DNA of 64,000 bases from Microbulbifer hydrolyticus (lineage in GTDB: Bacteria > Pseudomonadota > Gammaproteobacteria > Pseudomonadales > Cellvibrionaceae). Positions 25,662 through 34,923 of this stretch are shown here, piece by piece. Position numbers and translations under genes: made by a program. The DNA is taken from NCBI RefSeq assembly GCF_009931115.1, contig NZ_CP047491.1:1687501-1751500 (forward strand), in the 5' to 3' direction. Below the pieces are notes generated by a model that ran no database searches, had not been told where the DNA came from, and saw nothing but the letters and a program-made list of their open reading frames with translations. The first letter of the stretch is position 1. Each line of letters begins with the position of its first letter.

Positions 25662-27782
25662 ATGGCATTGATGAAGAAAAGTCCCTGTGAAATCGTGTTG
25701 CTGACCGCGGACAGCGGGTTTGCCAACCGCTGGGTTTCCGAGCTGGGCCCATTGGCCGAGCACGATACCGGCGCGCCAGTGTCGCTGACATTTTCCTACA
25801 CCGACGGCGACGGGCTGACAGGTACACTGCAGCGCGGCACAGTGCAGATTCTGGTGGTGGATGACTGCGGGCTTTCCGCGAGCGACGTCGCAAGCACCAT
25901 GGCCGCAGCTCGTCAGCAGCGCGCCGAGGTTGATGCCGTTTTATTGACTGGTGCCGATGAGGCCAGCGGCAAGGGCTTTGAATGTGTTATTTCGCGCGGG
26001 GAGTCCAATTACGGTGTTGTGTACCGTACTTTGCGGCGGATAATACTTGAGCGAATTGCCACTCCCTTCGCCGATGCACTACGGGAATATGTCTACGCGG
26101 CAAGGGATTCCTGGCATACCCCGGGACATTCCAGTGGCGACAGCCTGAGTACCAGTCCCTGGATCGCAGATTTCTACCGGTTTATGGGCGAGCATATTTT
26201 TAATACGGATCTATCGGTCAGCGTAAAGATGCTGGACTCTTTAATGGATCCCATCAGCGTGATCCGGCAGGCGCAACAGCTCACCGCAAAAACGTTCGGC
26301 GCCCGCCACAGTTATTTTGTCACCAACGGTACCTCTACCTCGAACAAGATTGTTTTGCAGCACCTGTTGCGACATGGCGATCGGGTGATCGTTGATCGCA
26401 ACTGCCACAAATCAGTACATCACGCGATGATTATGAGTGGCGCGCTGCCGGTATACCTGGAGTCCGCTGTCAATCAGCACTATGGGATATATGGGCCGGT
26501 GCCGCGTCAGCAAATCTTTTCCGCCATCGACGCCAATCCCGGCGCCCGTTTGCTAGTGCTGACCTCCTGTACCTATGACGGATTACGTTACGACCTGCGG
26601 CCAATCATTGAATATGCTCACCGCGCGGGTCTCTTCGTGCTGATTGACGAGGCCTGGTATGCACACGGCCGCTTTCACCCCGAGCTACGCCCGACGGCAC
26701 TGGAATGTGGCGCGGACTTTGTAACCCAATCCACGCACAAAATGCTCTCGGCCTTCTCTCAGGCCAGCATGATTCATGTGGGGGATTTTTCCTGGCGACA
26801 ATCCGGCCACGGCGAGGCCGATGATCGGTCTTGCTTCGCACTTGGCACAGGTACCGGTGTCAGTGATTTTGATGCGGCCGGTTTCCGCGAAGATATCAAC
26901 ATGCATACCTCCACCAGTCCCCAGTACGGAATGATTGCCAGCCTGGATGTGGCGCGCAAGCAGATGAGCATCGAAGGGTATACGGTGCTCGACCGCACGC
27001 TGGGGTTTGCCGAAGAGATCCGTGGCTTTGTCGACCAGTGTACGGCATTCCGTAGCCTTGGCGTGGCGGACCTGTGTGACACCGTGCTGGCACAGGACGG
27101 TATTCGACTGGATCCCACCAAGGTAACCATTGATGTCGGTTGTGCGGGCCTGAGTGCCCCGTCTGCGCAAGCGCGGCTGTTTACCGGGTTTGGTATTCAG
27201 GTAGAGAAGAACACGCATAACACGCTGTCTTTTCTTGTAACCATCGGCACTACCGAAAGCAAGGTGCTGCGCTTGAAGCAGGCCTTGCGCCAGCTCTCGC
27301 AGGAGGCACCGGGCAGGTCAGAGGGTGCGAGTACCGACGCAGTCACCGGCGCTGCGGATATGCACGGGCAGGAACTGCCGGCGCTAAGCGATATCGTTGC
27401 ACTTCCGCGTACTGCATATTTTTCTCGTGGAGAAAAGCTCAGCTGGCATGGGGTGGGGCGCGAGGCTCTGGTGGGGCGGGTTGCGTGCGATGAAGTCGTC
27501 CCATATCCACCGGGAATTCCATTGTTGGTGCCGGGGCAAGTGATTACTGCAGAAATTCTCGATTCGATTATCGCTTTTACCAGCGAGCGTGCGGATCTGG
27601 AGATGCACGGCCTGCGACAGGTTGGTGCCACACCGGCACTGCGTGTATTGACGAAAGCAGAGGCAGCCGCCGCTGCGATGGAGTTTCAAGCATTATTCGA
27701 ATCTGCGTCGTCGAATCCGCCCTTATCACCCAGAGGTACATCGGCATCGTGTGTACTGGACAATGCTCAGGAGGCGTTATGA
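25662..27782 (+). CDS. Orn/Lys/Arg decarboxylase-type PLP enzyme
   Basis: 706-residue fold-type I decarboxylase with the three-part layout of inducible bacterial Lys/Arg/Orn decarboxylases: an N-terminal receiver-like wing (about 1-125), the PLP domain starting at DSWHTPGHS, and a C-terminal domain. The PLP lysine is in STHKMLSAFSQ near residue 358; LIDEAWYAHG carries the Asp that contacts the cofactor. The substrate cannot be read from sequence. Its place amid peptidoglycan genes points to meso-DAP or a lysine-like product. ATG 25671 is an alternative start with a GGA 9 bases upstream. It overlaps the next gene (ATGA). Confidence 0.88.
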   Translation: MALMKKSPCEIVLLTADSGFANRWVSELGPLAEHDTGAPVSLTFSYTDGDGLTGTLQRGTVQILVVDDCGLSASDVASTMAAARQQRAEVDAVLLTGADEASGKGFECVISRGESNYGVVYRTLRRIILERIATPFADALREYVYAARDSWHTPGHSSGDSLSTSPWIADFYRFMGEHIFNTDLSVSVKMLDSLMDPISVIRQAQQLTAKTFGARHSYFVTNGTSTSNKIVLQHLLRHGDRVIVDRNCHKSVHHAMIMSGALPVYLESAVNQHYGIYGPVPRQQIFSAIDANPGARLLVLTSCTYDGLRYDLRPIIEYAHRAGLFVLIDEAWYAHGRFHPELRPTALECGADFVTQSTHKMLSAFSQASMIHVGDFSWRQSGHGEADDRSCFALGTGTGVSDFDAAGFREDINMHTSTSPQYGMIASLDVARKQMSIEGYTVLDRTLGFAEEIRGFVDQCTAFRSLGVADLCDTVLAQDGIRLDPTKVTIDVGCAGLSAPSAQARLFTGFGIQVEKNTHNTLSFLVTIGTTESKVLRLKQALRQLSQEAPGRSEGASTDAVTGAADMHGQELPALSDIVALPRTAYFSRGEKLSWHGVGREALVGRVACDEVVPYPPGIPLLVPGQVITAEILDSIIAFTSERADLEMHGLRQVGATPALRVLTKAEAAAAAMEFQALFESASSNPPLSPRGTSASCVLDNAQEAL

Positions 27783-29641
27783 AACAGGTATGGGTACAGT
27801 GCGTGGCACTGATCATGTCGAGTATTGCGCTGGGCGCCTGCCAGGAACGTATCGACCAGCCGCTGCGGGCTGAATCGAACGACCCTGAATTCGTTGCAGT
27901 CAGCGGTGATCACCTGAAAATCGCCATGCGCTATGTCACCCCGGAAAACCTGGTGGGACAGCCGCTGGACGGGTATCGCGAGAACCTCTGTATGCTGACG
28001 CCGGTAGCGGCGGAAGCACTGAAAGAGGTGGCTGCGAACCTGGCACAGGACGGGCTGGGCCTGGAATTGTTCGATTGCTATCGTCCTCAGCGCGCGGTCG
28101 ATCACTTTGTGCGCTGGGCGGCCGCACCGGAAGATCACACCACCAAAGCGGATTTCTATCCGCGTGAAGAAAAGTCCAGGATGTTCGAGCGCGGCTATAT
28201 CGCCGAGCGCTCCGGCCATAGCCGGGGCGCCACCGTGGACCTGACCCTCTATCGGCTCGATAGTGGTGAGGCTCTGGATATGGGCACCGGGTTCGATTTT
28301 ATGGACGAACGCTCAGCCACGGAGTATCCGCTGAGCGACACTACTGCGCGGGCCAATCGTCTGCGCTTGCGCGCGGCGATGGAGGCGGAAGGCTTCACCA
28401 ATTATGCCCAGGAGTGGTGGCACTATACCTTCAAGCCTGAGCCCTATCCGGATACATACTTTGATGTGCCCGTGACGAAAACATCGCTGACCGGGGAGGT
28501 ATCACCAGCACAGCGGGATGAGCCTATCGCTCGCGCTGACAGGTTGCGCGTGGGTGCCGAGCAGCCGGAACAGTATTTGCCACTACTGCGCAACCAGAGC
28601 GTGGGTCTGGTCGTCAACCAGACTTCCCGTGTGGGAGCGTCACACCTGATCGATTTTCTGCGCGAACGTCGGGTGGGCCTTGAAAAGGTATTCGCACTTG
28701 AGCACGGCGTACGCGGTAACGTTGAGAATGGTGGCAAGGTAGATGACGGGATCGACGGCCCCAGTGGGCTACCCATCGTTTCCCTGTACGGCGGACAATA
28801 TGCCCCGGCAGCGGAGGATCTTGCCGGCCTGGATTGGCTGGTGTTCGATATTCAGGATGTGGGGGTGCGCTTTTACACCTATATAAGCTCACTGCATTAC
28901 CTGATGCAGGCCTGCGCGGACCATCAGGTGCCGCTGCTGGTGCTGGACCGCCCCAACCCCAACGGCGACTACATTGATGGGCCGGTGCTGGAAAAAGAAT
29001 TCCAGAGTTTTGTCGGCATGCACCCGATACCGTTGGTGCATGGAATGACAGTGGGTGAGCTGGCGCAGATGATTAATGGCGAGGGCTGGCTCGAGGACGG
29101 TGCGCAATGTGCACTTACCGTAATCCCGGTGGCCGGCTATCGCAAAAATATGGCATACAGCCTGCCGGTACGTCCGTCTCCCAACCTTCCCAATGATCTT
29201 TCCATTCGCCTTTACCCCTCCCTGGGCTTGTTTGAGGGAACAACGGTGAGCGTAGGGCGGGGCACCGAATTTCCGTTTCAAGCATTGGGACACCCGTCGG
29301 ATAGCCTTGGCGAGTTTGCGTTTATTCCGGCGCCGGTCGCTGGCGCCAGTGAAAATCCCAAGCACAATGGCAAGCAGTTGCACGGGGATGATCTGCGCGA
29401 GGCAAGCCCAGACATCCGGTTCACTCTCGAACCGCTGGTGTCCTGGTCCCGGCGCACCAATGAGTCTCCCGAGATGTTTTTTTCCCGTGCAGATTTTTTC
29501 GACAAACTCGCGGGTACTGATCAATTGCGCGAGGCGGTAATGGCCGGGTCGAGTGCCAAGCAAATTCGTGCATCCTGGCAGCCTGGCCTGGTGGCATTTC
29601 GCCAACAGCGCCAGCCCTATCTTCTGTACCCGGAGGACTGA
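27779..29641 (+). CDS. Fusion lipoprotein: VanX-like D-Ala-D-Ala dipeptidase + NamZ (DUF1343) exo-muramidase
   Basis: 620-residue lipoprotein (LGAC lipobox, Cys21). Residues about 35-225 are a VanX/DdpX-type D-Ala-D-Ala dipeptidase: zinc motif SGHSRGATVD (145-154; His147, Asp154) and EWWH (212-215; Glu212, His215). Residues about 255-620 are NamZ/DUF1343 (GH171), the exo-beta-N-acetylmuramidase that frees MurNAc: GLVVNQTSRVG, LEHGVRGN, DIQDVGVRFYTY and LDRPNPNGDY are family hallmarks. The frame is uninterrupted through both. A GGAGG ribosome site precedes ATG 27779; the frame open from 27749 lacks one. Predicted to work in the periplasm. Confidence 0.93.
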   Translation: MKQVWVQCVALIMSSIALGACQERIDQPLRAESNDPEFVAVSGDHLKIAMRYVTPENLVGQPLDGYRENLCMLTPVAAEALKEVAANLAQDGLGLELFDCYRPQRAVDHFVRWAAAPEDHTTKADFYPREEKSRMFERGYIAERSGHSRGATVDLTLYRLDSGEALDMGTGFDFMDERSATEYPLSDTTARANRLRLRAAMEAEGFTNYAQEWWHYTFKPEPYPDTYFDVPVTKTSLTGEVSPAQRDEPIARADRLRVGAEQPEQYLPLLRNQSVGLVVNQTSRVGASHLIDFLRERRVGLEKVFALEHGVRGNVENGGKVDDGIDGPSGLPIVSLYGGQYAPAAEDLAGLDWLVFDIQDVGVRFYTYISSLHYLMQACADHQVPLLVLDRPNPNGDYIDGPVLEKEFQSFVGMHPIPLVHGMTVGELAQMINGEGWLEDGAQCALTVIPVAGYRKNMAYSLPVRPSPNLPNDLSIRLYPSLGLFEGTTVSVGRGTEFPFQALGHPSDSLGEFAFIPAPVAGASENPKHNGKQLHGDDLREASPDIRFTLEPLVSWSRRTNESPEMFFSRADFFDKLAGTDQLREAVMAGSSAKQIRASWQPGLVAFRQQRQPYLLYPED

Positions 29642-29644
29642 GCA

Positions 29645-30832
29645 GTGCAGCGACATATCAGGGATATCCTGGATCAGGTTCCCAGTGGTCGCCTGATGTC
29701 GGTGGATCTGCTGCGGGGGCTGGCGATTGCGGCTATGGTTCTGGTCAACAATCCAGGCAGCTGGTCCTATGTGTATGCGCCCATGGCACACGCGCAGTGG
29801 CATGGCTGGACGCCTACCGACGTGATTTTCCCGCTGTTCCTGTTCGTCGTTGGTTTGTCGATGGTACTTTCCTGTGGCCGCGGTAAGCCATTTCCTGCGG
29901 TGGGGTGGGCGCAGTGGAGTCGGGCACTGAAGCTTTTCGCACTGGGGCTTTTCCTGGCAGTGTTCTTTTACAATTTCCGCGATGATTCCTACAGTTGGCT
30001 ACAGGACCGTGTGGAAGGTATCCGTTGGATGGGGGTATTGCAGCGGATTGCACTGGTATACCTCTTCTGTAGCTATCTGGTGTACTGGTTGCGGGCCCCC
30101 GGTTTGATTGTCGCTGCGGTGTTGTGCACCCTGGTTCCATGGTTGCTAATGTTGTTTGTTCCCTACCAGACTGCAGCGGGGGAAACTTTTCAGGGGCAAC
30201 TGGTGTTTGGCAATCACTTTTCCGCCTGGCTGGATCAATGGTTGCTGGGCGCTGATCACCTGTATTACCGAGCTGCCGAACCTCTCGCGTTTGACCCGGA
30301 GGGGATTCTCACTACGTTTTCTGCTGCCTCCACCTGTCTCCTGGGAGTGCTTGCCGGCCTTGCCTGGAAACACAGTAAAACCGATGCCGTAGCGCAACTT
30401 CGGCTGTGCCGCGATTGGTCGCTGGCCGGCGGAGTGATGTTGATACTCGGGCAGCTGTTGCACCCGTGGGTTCCAATTAACAAGGCGCTTTGGTCACCCA
30501 GTTTTGTATTGGTTACCGCCGGTGTATCGGCGCTACTGCTGGCCGGGCTTTTCTACCTGGTCGATATTCGCGAACGTCGCCGGGCATTCGCGCCACTACT
30601 GGTCTTCGGGGTCAATGCGATCGCACTGTTTATGCTGGCCGGTGTGGTGGGACGGCTGCTAATTATGGTTCCCGTGGGCGATACCACGCTCAAAGGGTGG
30701 CTCTTCCAAACTGTATTCCAACCCTTGTTCGGCAATTACGCTGGCTCTCTGGCGTTTGCCGTCGCCAGCCTGGCGGTGTTCTACCTGGTGATGTGGCAGA
30801 TGTATCGCCGCCGAATATTCTGGAAAGTGTGA
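29645..30832 (+). CDS. NagX-like membrane protein (heparan-alpha-glucosaminide N-acetyltransferase family)
   Basis: 395-residue membrane protein with about 10 hydrophobic segments and the family opening SVDLLRGLAIAAMVLVNNPG. NagX is a recurrent member of GlcNAc utilisation regulons in marine gammaproteobacteria, where its function is unsettled (transport or transmembrane acyl transfer on amino sugars). The start is GTG 29645, three bases after the previous stop; ATG 29696 (MSVDLLRG) is an alternative. Its presence after the NamZ fusion supports an amino-sugar role for this operon. Confidence 0.82.
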   Translation: MQRHIRDILDQVPSGRLMSVDLLRGLAIAAMVLVNNPGSWSYVYAPMAHAQWHGWTPTDVIFPLFLFVVGLSMVLSCGRGKPFPAVGWAQWSRALKLFALGLFLAVFFYNFRDDSYSWLQDRVEGIRWMGVLQRIALVYLFCSYLVYWLRAPGLIVAAVLCTLVPWLLMLFVPYQTAAGETFQGQLVFGNHFSAWLDQWLLGADHLYYRAAEPLAFDPEGILTTFSAASTCLLGVLAGLAWKHSKTDAVAQLRLCRDWSLAGGVMLILGQLLHPWVPINKALWSPSFVLVTAGVSALLLAGLFYLVDIRERRRAFAPLLVFGVNAIALFMLAGVVGRLLIMVPVGDTTLKGWLFQTVFQPLFGNYAGSLAFAVASLAVFYLVMWQMYRRRIFWKV

Positions 30833-30882
30833 GATCGGGTACATGCGAATTTTTCATTTGCGGATTGGGGGATGAGCATGTG

Positions 30883-32334
30883 ATGGGGCTTCCGGACGCC
30901 AGTCGCGAGTCATTCCTGACGGCGCTGCGCAAAATTTTTCCCGGGGAAAGGCTTCTCTGCGGGCGCGAAACGATCGCGCCTTATGAGTGCGATGCACTTC
31001 CAGTCTACTGTGAGCGGCCATTGGCGGTGGCGCTTGCGGCGAGTGAGGAAGAGGTGGCCTCGGCGCTGCGTTTGTGCCATCAGTTTGGCGTACCGCTGGT
31101 ATCCCGGGGTGCCGGAACCGGTCTCTCTGCTGGCGCCAAGCCAATGGCGCAGGGCCTGTTGCTGGTGACTGCACCAATGAACCGGATTCTCGACCTGGAT
31201 CCACAGGCGATGACTGCGCGGGTGCAGCCCGGTGTCATCAACCAGCAGATTTCCACGGCGGCAGCTCCCCTCGGCCTGTATTACGCGCCGGACCCCTCGT
31301 CACAGATTGCCTGCTCCATTGGGGGCAACGTGGCAGAAAATGCGGGCGGCGTGCACTGCCTTAAGTACGGCGTTACTGTTCACAATGTGCTGTCGGTACG
31401 CCTGGTCTCAGCCTCTGCTGAATGCGTCGGAGAGATTCTCACCCTTGGTGGCGATTGTCTCAGCCAGCCGGGGTATGACCTGCTGGCGCTGGTACATGGC
31501 AGTGAGGGGGGGCTCGGCGTGATCACCGAGGTAACCGTCAAGTTGACCCCGATACCTGAGCAGACGCGAACCCTGATGGCGGATTTTGCCAGTGTGCGGG
31601 CAGCGGCAGATGCGGTTTCTGCCATCGTGCGTGCGGGTGTCATTCCCGCGGCACTGGAGATGATGGACAAGCTTGCGATCTCCGCCACCGAAGCGTTCTG
31701 CCACGCTGGATACGATCTTGAGGCCGCCGCGATTTTATTGATTGACCTGGATGGGCACCCGCAGGAAGTGGACGTGGAGCTGGCTGTTGTCGAGCAGGTA
31801 TTGAAAGTGTCCGGGGCGACTCGCGTGCAGCGTGCCGCGGACGATGGGCAACGTGCGCGCTGGTGGAAAGGGCGTAAAAGCGCCTTCCCGGCCATTGGTC
31901 GACTCAGCCCCGATTACTACTGCATTGATGGCACCGTTCCGCGGCATCGCATCGGCGAAGTGCTTGAAGCCACGGAGCGCTTCTCCGAGAAATACGGTTT
32001 ACGTGTGGCCAATGTATTCCATGCTGGTGACGGCAACCTGCACCCGATCATTATGTTTGATGGCTCAGAGCCCGATGCGCTTGCGCGCACAGAGAAACTG
32101 GCCGCGGATATCCTCGAGTACTGTATCGCCGTGGGTGGCACCATTACCGGGGAGCATGGTGTGGGTCTCGAAAAAATCAACCAGATGGCAGTGCAGTTCA
32201 ACGATGCGGAACTGGAACAGTTCCGCGCGATCAAGCGTGCCCTCGATCCCTCCGGACTTCTCAATCCTGACAAACAGATTCCCACCCTGGCCCGTTGTCA
32301 GGAATACCGTGCATTGAGGCGATCCGGTGACTGA
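30883..32334 (+). CDS. glcD: GlcD-type FAD-linked 2-hydroxyacid oxidase subunit
   Basis: 483-residue FAD-binding protein of the glycolate / D-lactate oxidase family: FAD-binding 4 domain with SRGAGTGLSAGA near residue 84 and VAENAGGVHCLKYG near 150, and a C-terminal FAD-oxidase domain with FHAGDGNLHP and GGTITGEHGVG. The frame is open back to 30490 inside nagX, but the ATG at 30883, after GGGGGATGAG, gives the family start (SRESFLTALRKIFP). Forms a complex with GlcE and GlcF. Since MurQ makes D-lactate from MurNAc-6-phosphate, D-lactate may be the true substrate here. Confidence 0.93.
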   Translation: MGLPDASRESFLTALRKIFPGERLLCGRETIAPYECDALPVYCERPLAVALAASEEEVASALRLCHQFGVPLVSRGAGTGLSAGAKPMAQGLLLVTAPMNRILDLDPQAMTARVQPGVINQQISTAAAPLGLYYAPDPSSQIACSIGGNVAENAGGVHCLKYGVTVHNVLSVRLVSASAECVGEILTLGGDCLSQPGYDLLALVHGSEGGLGVITEVTVKLTPIPEQTRTLMADFASVRAAADAVSAIVRAGVIPAALEMMDKLAISATEAFCHAGYDLEAAAILLIDLDGHPQEVDVELAVVEQVLKVSGATRVQRAADDGQRARWWKGRKSAFPAIGRLSPDYYCIDGTVPRHRIGEVLEATERFSEKYGLRVANVFHAGDGNLHPIIMFDGSEPDALARTEKLAADILEYCIAVGGTITGEHGVGLEKINQMAVQFNDAELEQFRAIKRALDPSGLLNPDKQIPTLARCQEYRALRRSGD

Positions 32335-33415
32335 GAATTTTCACGCGCTAGCAGCGCAGGACCATGCAGAACCGCTTGCTGCGCAGGTTGGGGTGCTGTA
32401 TGCAGCAGCCCTAAATGATGACCTGCCTGGGCGACACCTTACGCTCGGTGGTAATGGCAGTCGCGCCACCTTTGGCCTGCCGACGGGGGCAACCCTTGCC
32501 CTGGGTGCACACCGCGGCGTGGTGGATTATCAGCCGGAAGAACTCACCCTTTGTGCCCGCGCGGGTACGCCCCTGAGTGAGCTCGAAGCACTGCTCGCTG
32601 GGCACAACCAGAGCTTTGCCGCTGAGCTACCGCAGCCATCGGCACAGAGTACGCTCGGCGGTGCCATAGCCACAGGCTGGGACGGCCCTGCGCGCGCTTT
32701 TGGCATGTCGTTGCGGGACAGTGTTCTGGGCTGCCGTGTAATCAATGGTCGCGGTGAAATTGTGCGTTTCGGTGGCCAGGTAATGAAAAATGTCGCGGGC
32801 TATGATCTGGCCCGGCTTCAAGTTGGCGCGCTCGGAACCCTGGGTGCGATTCTGGATGTCACACTGCGGCTGCAACCCCGCGCCGAACACAGGGCGGCGA
32901 TAAGTTTCGAGATCGCCCCCTCTGAGCTACCACAGTGGTGGCAGCGCACCCGTGCGTTGCGCCCGCTACTTTCCGGTACCTGTTATCTGGATGGGAAGCT
33001 GCATCTGCGCTTTAGCGGCCGCGCTGTCGCGGTGCATGATTCGGTGAGGGAGTTGGGCGGCGATGCCTCGGACCTTGACTGGACGGCACTGACGAATTTG
33101 CAGCTGCCATTTTTTGGTGGCGATCGCCTGGCCTATGCGTGCTTGCCGCGGTTTTCCCAGTTGCCGCTCAGCACTGGCGAGGGATTGATTGAGTGGGAGG
33201 GGGCACGCGTGTGGGTGCGCGATGGCGATCACCACGCGTTGGCACGAGACGCCGCCCGACTTGGTGGCTTTGTGCGGGTACTGCGGGGGCCCGGTGTTCC
33301 CTCCCTGGTGGATGCACCCGGCTGGCACCGTGGACTGCGCGCCGCGCTCGACCCTCTCGGGCTGTTTAACCCGGTGCAGTTCAAGGCGGTATTCTGTGCT
33401 GCGGAGGACCGCTGA
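32327..33415 (+). CDS. glcE: GlcE-type FAD-binding subunit
   Basis: 362-residue FAD-binding protein, second subunit of a GlcDEF oxidase. The N-terminal half holds the FAD-binding fold (TLGGAIATGWDGPARAFG near residue 105, VMKNVAGYDLARLQVGALGTLG near 155). GTG start overlapping the glcD stop by 8 bases; its own stop overlaps the glcF start (TGATG), so the three subunits are translationally coupled. Confidence 0.92.
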   Translation: MTENFHALAAQDHAEPLAAQVGVLYAAALNDDLPGRHLTLGGNGSRATFGLPTGATLALGAHRGVVDYQPEELTLCARAGTPLSELEALLAGHNQSFAAELPQPSAQSTLGGAIATGWDGPARAFGMSLRDSVLGCRVINGRGEIVRFGGQVMKNVAGYDLARLQVGALGTLGAILDVTLRLQPRAEHRAAISFEIAPSELPQWWQRTRALRPLLSGTCYLDGKLHLRFSGRAVAVHDSVRELGGDASDLDWTALTNLQLPFFGGDRLAYACLPRFSQLPLSTGEGLIEWEGARVWVRDGDHHALARDAARLGGFVRVLRGPGVPSLVDAPGWHRGLRAALDPLGLFNPVQFKAVFCAAEDR

Positions 33416-34737
33416 TGCAGGTTAATTTGATTGAGGGGCTATTGCCGCAGACGGAGATGCGGCGCGCGGAGGAGGTCTTGAACGCTTGCGTGCACTGTGG
33501 CTTTTGCACGGCTACCTGCCCTACGTATTTGCAGGGCGGCAATGAGCTGGACAGTCCGCGCGGGCGCATTTATCTGATCAAGGAAATGCTGGAGCAGGGC
33601 AGCGCCTCGGCAGTCACGCGTACCCACCTTGACCGCTGTGTGACCTGCCTTAGCTGTGAAACGACCTGCCCATCCGGAGTGGAGTATCACAAACTGGTCG
33701 CCATCGGCCGCAGTGCCAGTGAGCGGCTTGCACCACGCGGGCTGTGGCAGCGGGGGCTGCGTTGGGGGCTGCGTAAATTGCTGGTGACTCGAGGCTTGTT
33801 CGCGGCATTGATCAGGATGGGGCGCTGGTTTTCGGTTCTGTTACCCGCCCGAGTCCGTCGGGTGTATTTTCCGGTGGGTGCACACCAGTTTACCCGCCCC
33901 CGAAACCACACTCGCTCTAACGGGCAATCGACCCCGGTGCAGCCCGGGCTCCGCTCCGGTACATTCACGCAACAAGTTGAAGCCGGGACGGTCCTGCTGG
34001 TGCGCGGGTGCGTACAGCCATCCCTGCGTCCACAGACTGATGTGGCGCTGGAGAAAATACTGCAACACAGCGGTATTCCCGTGCTGCACAGTTCCGCTGC
34101 AAACTGCTGCGGTGCGGCCAGTTTTCATACCAGCGGAGAAGCGGAGGCGCGCGATCTTGCCCGCACAAACATCGATGCGTGGTGGCCCTTATACCAGCAG
34201 GGGCAGGATGGAAATACGTCCTTGCGCGCTATCGTATCCACCGCATCCGGTTGCGGTGTACACCTGAAAGATTACCCGCACTTGCTGGTGGATGACCCAG
34301 AATACCGTGAAAAAGCGGCAATACTGGCAGCATTGATCTGTGATCCTGTGGAATTACTGGAAAGGGTTTTTGCTGAAGTGCCCCCCGTGTTTGGCAACAG
34401 GTTGCGCGACCTGGACCTGGTGTTCCACTGTCCCTGCACCCTGCAGCACGGGCAGGGGCTCAGTGGCCGGGTTGAGAGGCTGTTGCAGGGGCTCGGTATA
34501 ACACTTCCGCCGGTGACAGACAGCCACCTGTGCTGCGGGTCGGCGGGCACATACTCGATCCTACAAGCGGGCATGTCCAAACGCCTGCGTAGTGAAAAAC
34601 TGCGACATTTGCAGGAGCATGACCCAAAATCCATTATCACTGCCAATATCGGATGCCAGCTGTATTTACAGGGGGGTACCGACAAACCCGTGTGTCACTG
34701 GCTGGAAATTCTGGCGGATGCTCTGCCGGATTCCTGA
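33415..34737 (+). CDS. glcF: GlcF-type iron-sulfur subunit
   Basis: 440-residue iron-sulfur protein that passes electrons from the GlcDE flavins towards the quinone pool. Two 4Fe-4S motifs are visible, CVHCGFCTATCP (residues 25-36) and CVTCLSCETTCP (about 73-84), followed by CCG-type cysteine motifs (NCCGAA near 225, HLCCGSAG near 365). Last gene of the run that starts at 21287; a probable terminator follows. Confidence 0.94.
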   Translation: MQVNLIEGLLPQTEMRRAEEVLNACVHCGFCTATCPTYLQGGNELDSPRGRIYLIKEMLEQGSASAVTRTHLDRCVTCLSCETTCPSGVEYHKLVAIGRSASERLAPRGLWQRGLRWGLRKLLVTRGLFAALIRMGRWFSVLLPARVRRVYFPVGAHQFTRPRNHTRSNGQSTPVQPGLRSGTFTQQVEAGTVLLVRGCVQPSLRPQTDVALEKILQHSGIPVLHSSAANCCGAASFHTSGEAEARDLARTNIDAWWPLYQQGQDGNTSLRAIVSTASGCGVHLKDYPHLLVDDPEYREKAAILAALICDPVELLERVFAEVPPVFGNRLRDLDLVFHCPCTLQHGQGLSGRVERLLQGLGITLPPVTDSHLCCGSAGTYSILQAGMSKRLRSEKLRHLQEHDPKSIITANIGCQLYLQGGTDKPVCHWLEILADALPDS

Positions 34738-34824
34738 GTGGCACATCACGTTTTTCCGGTAAATACCGGGTCTCTGCGCGCAAACCTTTACGACCATAGC
34801 CCTGACCGATACCTGCCAACTGGT

Positions 34825-34868
34825 CGGGTCCATCATGAGCCGCTGTGATGGACCCGTGATGCGTTTTT
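34825..34868 (+). terminator. Probable terminator after glcF
   Basis: Perfect 11-base stem CGGGTCCATCA (34825-34835) / TGATGGACCCG (34846-34856) with a 10-base loop. Five T start seven bases later (34864-34868), so the layout is slightly loose. Confidence 0.6.
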
Positions 34869-34897
34869 CTCTCCCCGTTCTAGAGAGTGCATTACCC

Positions 34898-34910
34898 AAC
34901 AATAATTGTT
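34898..34910. promoter_or_regulatory. Palindrome AACAAT-A-ATTGTT in the leader of the C39-like gene
   Basis: Perfect 6-base arms, 13 bases upstream of ATG 34924 and just before the ribosome site. A regulator bound here would block initiation; identity unknown. Confidence 0.35.
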
Positions 34911-34923
34911 AACAGGTAATCAC

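Noticed and set aside
30490..30882. Long N-terminal extension of GlcD
   Set aside because: It runs through nagX in another frame and does not resemble GlcD; a good ribosome site precedes ATG 30883.
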